A stretch of DNA of 64,000 bases from a bacterium (lineage in GTDB: Bacteria; Planctomycetota; UBA1135; UBA2386): positions 412,207 to 476,206 of the forward strand of contig JANSXC010000002.1 in the NCBI GenBank assembly GCA_024743115.1. The letters are read 5' to 3'. This document shows, one piece after another, positions 58,921 to 64,000 of this stretch. The position numbers and the translations under genes were made by a program. The stretch's first letter is position 1, and the number at the start of each line of letters is the position of its first letter. The notes under the pieces were generated by a model. The model was not told the origin of the DNA. It was given only the letters and a program-made list of their open reading frames with translations, and did not search any database.

Positions 58921-59913
58921 TCAGTTGGAAATCTGGGCGGCGGCGAAGACTGCCTTCTCGCTCGTCGCCGGCAGGTCCGTCGTCGCCAGGAACTTGCGGA
59001 AGTCGGCTTTGGCCTTGCCCGTCTGGCCGAGGTTGAGCAGCACGCGGCCGCGGTTGTAGTAGTCGGTGCTGCGCGCCGGATCGATCTCGAGCACGCGGTC
59101 GAGCATCGGTAACGCGGCCGTGTACTCATCGCGGGCGTAGTGATACTCCGCGAGCAGCGAGCGGACCTCGAGCTCTTCGCGGCGCAGGACCGCGAGCTGG
59201 GCCTTCTTGTCCTGTTCGTAACCGGGCTCGTTGGTGCGTGAGATCTCGGCCTTGGCGTAGGCCTGGCCGCCGGAGCTGAACTTGAAGTACTTCTTGCTGT
59301 GCTCGATCACGCCGGCATGGTCGTTGGTGTCGCGCGCGCCGAGCAGCAGGTGGTAGTGCGCGAGCCGCAGCAGTTCGCCGTTGTCGACGAGCACGAGCAG
59401 CAGCTCCTTGGCGCGGCCGAACCGCTCGTCCGCCCGCTGGCGGAGTTCCGCGACGGCTTTGGGGTCGACCGTGGAATCGATCCGGCCACGCGCTTTGAGT
59501 CGGGTGGCCTCGCCGGAATAGCGTCGCGCCTGCTTCTGCAGCGCGAGCGCGAAGTTGAACAGCAGGCCGCGATCGTGACGCTGCGGGTCGCGGGTCTCGT
59601 AGACCTCTTCGAAGACCTTCGCCGCGCGATCGAGCTGCGCGTGGTCGGTGCCCTGGGAACTCGGGCTCTGCCGCAGCAGGATCGTCGCCTGCATCGTGCG
59701 CAGTGTGTAGTCCTCGGGCTCGATCTCGAGTCCGCGGTCGATCTGGCCGAGCGCCTGGTTGAGGCGGTTGCCTTCCCAATAGAGCTTGGCGCGGCGTTGG
59801 AAGTCGGCGAGCTGCGCCTGCTCGTCGCTGGACAGCGACATGCACGAAGACAGCAGGCCGAGGAGGGCGAGGGTCAGGCAGGACCAGAACGGGCGGGCAG
59901 TGGCGTGACGCAT
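58921..59913 (-). CDS. TPR-repeat lipoprotein
   Basis: The product is 330 residues from ATG 59911-59913, with a lipoprotein signal (SCLTLALLGLLSSC) and Cys at about residue 24. Repeated helical pairs (NRLNQALGQIDRGLEIEPED, EYTAALPMLDRVLEIDPARS, NRGRVLLNLGQTGKAKADFR) are TPR units. It should anchor to a membrane and act as a scaffold. No catalytic motif. Upstream of rnpA on the same strand, and divergent from the second Gfo/Idh/MocA gene. Confidence 0.85.
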   Translation of the reverse strand: MRHATARPFWSCLTLALLGLLSSCMSLSSDEQAQLADFQRRAKLYWEGNRLNQALGQIDRGLEIEPEDYTLRTMQATILLRQSPSSQGTDHAQLDRAAKVFEEVYETRDPQRHDRGLLFNFALALQKQARRYSGEATRLKARGRIDSTVDPKAVAELRQRADERFGRAKELLLVLVDNGELLRLAHYHLLLGARDTNDHAGVIEHSKKYFKFSSGGQAYAKAEISRTNEPGYEQDKKAQLAVLRREELEVRSLLAEYHYARDEYTAALPMLDRVLEIDPARSTDYYNRGRVLLNLGQTGKAKADFRKFLATTDLPATSEKAVFAAAQISN

Positions 59914-60084
59914 CGTGGGGAGATTCTGGCGCGAGTTCGCGCCGTCGGGGGCCAACGGCGCGTGAGGAGGGGTCTGTTGCGCTCCGACGTGGCGGGGCCG
60001 ATGGGCGGCCGGATACGCGCGGGCGCGAGCGGCAGGATAGCAGAGCTTGCCGGTCGGTGGCACCCGGATAGGCTGTTCGGCGCC

Positions 60085-61404
60085 ATGACGTCGAAGAAGC
60101 CCTCGCGCCGCTCGTTCCTCGCCACCTCGTCACGCGGCATTGCCGCTGCTGCAGCCGCTTCGGCGGCCGGGGGTGGATCCCTCGGCGCGCTGCGGGCTGC
60201 GGGCCCGGTCCATCAGGGCACCGGCAAGCTCAAGATCGGCATCGTCGGGATCGGCGGTCGCGGCTCGGGCGCGACCGTGCAGGCGCTGCGCGCCAACCCC
60301 GAGAACATCCTCTGGGCGGTCGGCGATGCATTCCTCGATCGGCTCGAGACCGGCATCGACAACGTCACCGAGGCGATCGGTGAGGAGAACAAGGAGCAGC
60401 TACAGGTGCCGCCGGAGCGGCGCTTCGCCGGCCTCGACTGCATCGACAAGGTGCTCGCCTCCGGCGTCGATGTCGTCCTGCTCGCCTCGCCGCCGGGCTT
60501 CCGGCCGATGCAGATCGAGAAGGCGGTCGAGAAGGGCGTGCACGTGTTCGCCGAAAAGCCCGTCGCCACGGACGCCGCTGGCGTTCGGCGCGTTCACGCT
60601 GCGTGTCAGGCCGCCAAGAAGAAGGGGCTCACCGTCGTCAGTGGACTCTGCTACCGCTACCACCACGGGCGTCGTTCGATCATCGATCGGCTGCAGAACG
60701 GCGGCGTCGGCGAGATCCTCGCGATCCAGGGCAACTACATCACCGGCGAGCTGTGGTCGTTCCCGAAGCAGCCGGGTTGGACGGAGATGCAGTGGCAGCT
60801 GCGCAACTGGCTCTACTACCCGTGGCTGTCGGGTGACCTGATCGCGGAGCAGCACATCCACACGCTCGACGTGATGGCGTGGATGAAGAACGACGTCTAT
60901 CCCGTTGCCGCGGCGTCGCTCGGTGGCCGGCAGAAGCGAACCGATCCGCGTTTCGGTACCGTGTTCGATCACTTCGCGACGATCTACGAGTGGGAGGACG
61001 GCACCCGGGGCTTCTCCAACTGCCGGCAGCAGAACGGCTGCTGGCGCGACGTGAACGAATACGTCATGGGCACCGAGGGCAAGGCCAACGTGTTCCGCCA
61101 CGTGATCACGGGCAAGCACGAGTGGTCGTTCAAGGGCAGCAAGAAGGACCGCGGGATGTACCAGAACGAGCACGACGAGATGTTCGCGGCGATCCGCGGC
61201 GGCAAGCCGATCAACAACGGCGACTACATGTGCAACAGCACGCTGATGGCGCTGATGGGCCGCATGGCGGCGTACACCGGCAAGCGGGTGACCTGGGAGC
61301 AGGCGTGGAACAGCAAGGAAGTGCTGATGCCTGAGAAGCTCGACCTCGCGGGCGATCCGCCCGCGACCAAGGTCGCCGTGCCCGGCGTCACGAAGTTCGT
61401 CTGA
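60085..61404 (+). CDS. Second exported Gfo/Idh/MocA-family oxidoreductase
   Basis: The product is 439 residues from ATG 60085, chosen because it gives a Tat signal (PSRRSFLATSSRGIAAAAAA); the upstream frame to 59299 overlaps the divergent TPR gene. Rossmann motif KIGIVGIGGRGSGATVQALR; EKP motif in FAEKPVATD. The middle QWQLRNWLYYPWLSGDLIAE and the C-terminal YMCNSTLMALMGRMAAYTGK are features of planctomycete Tat-exported Gfo/Idh/MocA proteins. Substrate unknown. Unlike the first copy, it has no dehydrogenase-cytochrome partner beside it. Confidence 0.92.
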   Translation: MTSKKPSRRSFLATSSRGIAAAAAASAAGGGSLGALRAAGPVHQGTGKLKIGIVGIGGRGSGATVQALRANPENILWAVGDAFLDRLETGIDNVTEAIGEENKEQLQVPPERRFAGLDCIDKVLASGVDVVLLASPPGFRPMQIEKAVEKGVHVFAEKPVATDAAGVRRVHAACQAAKKKGLTVVSGLCYRYHHGRRSIIDRLQNGGVGEILAIQGNYITGELWSFPKQPGWTEMQWQLRNWLYYPWLSGDLIAEQHIHTLDVMAWMKNDVYPVAAASLGGRQKRTDPRFGTVFDHFATIYEWEDGTRGFSNCRQQNGCWRDVNEYVMGTEGKANVFRHVITGKHEWSFKGSKKDRGMYQNEHDEMFAAIRGGKPINNGDYMCNSTLMALMGRMAAYTGKRVTWEQAWNSKEVLMPEKLDLAGDPPATKVAVPGVTKFV

Positions 61405-61557
61405 CGGCTCTTACTGTCCAGGTGACTTGGCAATCGGTCGCAGCGAAAAAAGCGGATGGGTGAGACTGCGCCGTTCCGCCCGTCGTATCGGCGGTTCAGC
61501 GCTTCGGGGCCGCAGCCGCCATCGAGCTGCGGCGGGCCGGTGTGCTAGCTTTCCTGC

Positions 61558-62043
61558 GTGACGAATCACTGGGAAAACGTTGGGGTTCCTGCGGTCGCGG
61601 GAGTCGAACGCCGCGGCGGCGATCGCCGTTGTCGGCCGACGCCGATGTTCAGCCGTTACACGTTCTTCGGCGGTCGCCGACGCCAGGCCCGCCGCGCCGA
61701 CGAACGCGACGGCTCGTTCGTGGACATCCACGGCAGCTACGTGTTCCTGGTCGTGATGGCGATCGTCGTGCTCAACCTCGCCGACGCCTGGTTCACGCTG
61801 CTGTTCCTGTCGCACGGTGGCCGTGAGCTCAACCCGTTCGTCCAAGTCGTGCTCGACATGTCGAGCCACCCGTGGCCGTTCCTGATCCTCAAGACGATCG
61901 GCATCGGCATCGCCTGCTCATTCCTCGCCGTCACGAAGAACTTCCGCAGCGCCCGCATTGGCATGGGCATCGTCTTCGGCGGCTACCTGCTGCTGCTCGG
62001 CTGGCACCTCTACCTGCTGAGCTGGCTCGATCTGGTCGCGTAA
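61558..62043 (+). CDS. DUF5658-like membrane protein
   Basis: The product is 161 residues from GTG 61558. After a basic cytoplasmic N-terminus (GGRRRQARRADE), three hydrophobic segments occur: VFLVVMAIVVLNLADAWFTL with an N-x2-D-x3-T motif as in DUF5658, WPFLILKTIGIGIACSFLAV, and RIGMGIVFGGYLLLLGWHLY. The family has no known function. The 153 bp before it hold no gene. A glycosyltransferase follows 25 bp downstream. Confidence 0.8.
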   Translation: MTNHWENVGVPAVAGVERRGGDRRCRPTPMFSRYTFFGGRRRQARRADERDGSFVDIHGSYVFLVVMAIVVLNLADAWFTLLFLSHGGRELNPFVQVVLDMSSHPWPFLILKTIGIGIACSFLAVTKNFRSARIGMGIVFGGYLLLLGWHLYLLSWLDLVA

Positions 62044-62068
62044 CGTCGACTGGTCTAACCTCCGCTCG

Positions 62069-63271
62069 ATGAGCGGGCCGCGTGTGATGCGAATCCTGAC
62101 GCGGCCGAACGTCGGTGGGCCGACGCGGCAGGCGATCGCGCTCTGGCATGAGCACCGCGAGCTCGCGGTGCCGACGCTGCTGGTCACCGGCCGGGTCGAC
62201 CATACCGAGGACGTGCTGTCACCCGCGGACCATGGCGTTCCGCGGCTGACTTTGGCCGAGGCGATCGGGCTCGGAGAACGCGCCACGGGGTGGGTCGAGG
62301 TGCCCGAACTGGTGCGCGGGATTGCGCCGTTCGGCGATCTGGCCGCGGGCCGACAGCTCGCGCGGTTGCTGCGATCCCTGCGCCCCGACGTCGTACACAC
62401 GCACACGAGCAAAGCCGGCGCCGTGGGGCGGCGGGCGGCGCACGCGGCTCGCAGGTCGCACGCCATGGCGCTGGTTCACACGTTCCACGGCCACGTGCTG
62501 CGGGACTACTTCGGCCGCGCACTGTCCGAGCTGCTGCGGCGCGGGGAACGACGGCGTGCGCGCACGACGGATCGCCTCCTCGCCGTGAGCCCGAGCTGCG
62601 CGGACGAGCTCGCGGCATTGGGCGTTGCGTCACGGGATCGGTTCGCGGTCGTGCCACCGGCCGTGCCGCTCGCGCCGCCGACAACGCGGCAGGCGGCGCG
62701 GCGTGAGCTCGCGCTCGACGAGCAGCCGTTCCGCGCAGTGGCCGTTGGACGGCTCGTGCGGATCAAGCGGCACGAGGACTTCGTCGCGGCGGTGGCAAGT
62801 GTGGACGGCGTCTTCGGCGACGTCGTCGGGGAGGGGCCCGAGCGCGCGCGGCTGCTGGCCGCGGCGCGAGAGATTCGCGGCGACGGTGACGGCGACGGTA
62901 CGGTCGGCCCGAGAGTGACTCTGCGTGGCGGCGTCCCACACATCGCGCGCCTGCTGCCGGCGTGGGACGCGCTCGTTCTTGCCAGTCGCCGCGAGGGTTG
63001 CCCGCTCGTGGCCGTCGAGGCGTTCGCGGCGGGGGTGCCGGTCGTGGGCTACGACGTGCCGGGCGTGCGCGACGTGCTGACGGGCTGGGGGGGCGGTCTC
63101 CTGGTGCCAGAACGAGCAGGGCCGGCGGGGCTCGCGGCGGCACTCGAACGATTGCGGCACTCGCCGGACTTGCGGGCAGAGTGCGCTGCCGCCGGTCGGG
63201 CGGCGCTGGACCGTTTTCGCCCCGCCGCGGTCGCCCGCGAATTGCTCGAGCTGTATCGGGCCGCTCTCTGA
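62069..63271 (+). CDS. Glycosyltransferase family 4-like protein
   Basis: The product is 400 residues from ATG 62069. The N-terminal Rossmann lobe begins MRILTRPNVGGPTRQAIALW; LRPDVVHTHTSKAGAVGRRA and FHGHVLRDYFGR are typical acceptor-side blocks. The C-terminal GT-B lobe has FRAVAVGRLVRIKRHEDFVA and the EX7E motif in REGCPLVAVEAFAAGVPVV, which binds the nucleotide-sugar. Retaining GT4-type enzyme, probably for a surface polysaccharide or glycolipid; donor and acceptor unknown. Confidence 0.93.
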   Translation: MSGPRVMRILTRPNVGGPTRQAIALWHEHRELAVPTLLVTGRVDHTEDVLSPADHGVPRLTLAEAIGLGERATGWVEVPELVRGIAPFGDLAAGRQLARLLRSLRPDVVHTHTSKAGAVGRRAAHAARRSHAMALVHTFHGHVLRDYFGRALSELLRRGERRRARTTDRLLAVSPSCADELAALGVASRDRFAVVPPAVPLAPPTTRQAARRELALDEQPFRAVAVGRLVRIKRHEDFVAAVASVDGVFGDVVGEGPERARLLAAAREIRGDGDGDGTVGPRVTLRGGVPHIARLLPAWDALVLASRREGCPLVAVEAFAAGVPVVGYDVPGVRDVLTGWGGGLLVPERAGPAGLAAALERLRHSPDLRAECAAAGRAALDRFRPAAVARELLELYRAAL

Positions 63272-63415
63272 GTTGGCGGTCGCTCGCGCGTATACGAAGG
63301 CGTCGTAGTTCTGGACAGGGCGGTGGCGGCGGCGTGTCGGGGGCCTGGGCGCTTCGCGGAATTGGGTTACGCTCGTGCCAGCCGGGACTACGCCTGCTGC
63401 CGGTCCCCGCGCGCC

Positions 63416-64000
63416 ATGCGATTCCACCTCACCCTCTGCGTCGTCATGCTGCTCACCGCGGCGTGTGGCGGCTTTCAGGTTACGTCTACCCGCAACGATG
63501 GGGTGCCCGCGGCCCTGCTGGGCTCGTGGGAGGGCGCATGGCAATCGGATGGCTCTCGTGGCGGCGGTTCGATCACCGTGCAGGTGCAGGAGTTCGAGGA
63601 GGAGCCGATCGTGTCGGTCCAGCTCGACAACCCGTGCATCGCGCCGCAGCGCTACCAACTGCTGTTCGTGGCCGGCGGTTTCGAACTGCGCGCCGACGGC
63701 GACACCGTCCTGCGGGCCGAGTTCACGCCGGAAGGGCGCCTGGCTGGCGAGTACACCTGTGATCTGGACAGCGGCACCTGGAGCGCCGTACGCGAAGGCG
63801 ATCTGCCGGGGATCCTCGATCTGTCGGGTTCGTGGAACGGGCAGGTCGAAGCCGGTGGTTTCACCGAAGACCTCGTGATGGAGATCAGCCAGTCCGTCGG
63901 TGGTGGCGAGGTGCGCCTGCTCGCGACGGTGCAGGTGCCGACCTACATGGCGCTGCCGTTGCCGCTGATCGGGCGGGCTTCGTTCCGCGAGAACGAGTTC
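63416..64000 (+). CDS. Hypothetical lipoprotein, truncated at the window end
   Basis: The ATG at 63416 opens a frame of 195 codons that runs off the window. The N-terminus MRFHLTLCVVMLLTAACGG is a clear lipoprotein signal. The visible beta-rich part holds two similar blocks (LLGSWEGAWQSDGSRGGGSI and DLSGSWNGQVEAGGFTED), each followed by short strands, suggesting an internal repeat. A CIAPQRYQLLF / YTCDLDSGTW pair supplies two Cys. No function proposed. A shorter frame in another phase at 63375-63878 is weaker. Confidence 0.72.
   Translation, partial: MRFHLTLCVVMLLTAACGGFQVTSTRNDGVPAALLGSWEGAWQSDGSRGGGSITVQVQEFEEEPIVSVQLDNPCIAPQRYQLLFVAGGFELRADGDTVLRAEFTPEGRLAGEYTCDLDSGTWSAVREGDLPGILDLSGSWNGQVEAGGFTEDLVMEISQSVGGGEVRLLATVQVPTYMALPLPLIGRASFRENEF

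Noticed and set aside
61405..61557. Possible small RNA or terminator in the gap after the second Gfo/Idh/MocA gene
   Set aside because: Only a weak 6-bp hairpin (CCGCAG/CTGCGG) was seen; no promoter, T-tract or conserved RNA feature.
63375..63878. A 167-codon frame near the right end
   Set aside because: The frame starting at 63416 has a clean lipoprotein signal and remains open to the end; the other phase is Ser/Arg-rich noise.

Overview
The window is a G+C-rich, densely packed stretch of bacterial chromosome (about two-thirds G+C by eye), with many ATGA/GTGA stop-start overlaps. No rRNA, tRNA, CRISPR array, transposase, integrase or prophage gene was recognised. The gene content points to a planctomycete or close PVC relative. 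Signs of this are a Pirellula/Verrucomicrobium-type membrane-bound dehydrogenase fused to a CxxCH haem domain, two Tat-exported Gfo/Idh/MocA oxidoreductases, a DUF6807 (PmoA-like) secreted protein, an ELWxxDGT-repeat secreted protein, and large secreted proteins sharing a C-terminal module. The lineage is inferred from gene content only.

Layout. 1-2.9 kb: a possibly truncated hypothetical gene, seryl-tRNA synthetase and a small conserved gene. 2.9-5.9 kb (minus): a four-gene type II secretion pseudopilin operon in the order G-H-I-J. 6-11.2 kb: an exported S9 peptidase, a lipoprotein M49 peptidase (dipeptidyl-peptidase III type) and a TPR lipoprotein. 11.3-14.4 kb (minus): a parallel beta-helix protein, a DUF2007 protein and tilS. 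14.6-17 kb: gap-pgk. 17-21 kb: a HAD-like protein lacking key acidic residues, then an ECF sigma factor and a very large anti-sigma-like membrane protein. 21-31 kb: Gfo/Idh/MocA oxidoreductase, PVC dehydrogenase-cytochrome, xylA-xylB and two membrane proteins. 31-40 kb: YceH, DUF6807, a PafA-like phosphatase, a DPP IV-type peptidase and an Asp/Asn hydroxylase-like protein. 40-46 kb (minus): two tandem paralogous M36-like secreted metallopeptidases. 46-51 kb: MscS/YbdG channel, an ArsC-family selenoprotein (minus) and the ELWxxDGT protein. 51-56 kb: an mrfA-mrfB-like DNA repair operon, then a TlpA/thioredoxin-like selenoprotein. 56-64 kb: a second ECF sigma cassette, yidD-rnpA (minus), a TPR lipoprotein, a second Gfo/Idh/MocA oxidoreductase, a DUF5658-like protein, a glycosyltransferase and a lipoprotein cut by the window end.

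The most notable observation is a pair of selenoprotein genes 7.6 kb apart. In each, an in-frame UGA replaces the first cysteine of a thioredoxin-fold CxxC motif (U-T-S-C at 47783-47785, minus; U-G-P-C at 55410-55412, plus). Each UGA is followed at the expected distance by a strong hairpin whose loop begins with G, as in bacterial SECIS elements. Conventional gene calling would miss the first gene and split the second. UGA is an ordinary stop elsewhere in the window, so selenocysteine recoding is favoured over code reassignment.

Functionally the region combines housekeeping genes (serS, tilS, gap, pgk, rnpA, yidD), secreted protein degradation (S9, M49, DPP IV, two M36), sugar use (xylAB and the exported oxidoreductases), protein export (pseudopilins), stress and redox functions (ECF systems, MscS, selenoproteins) and DNA repair (mrfAB).
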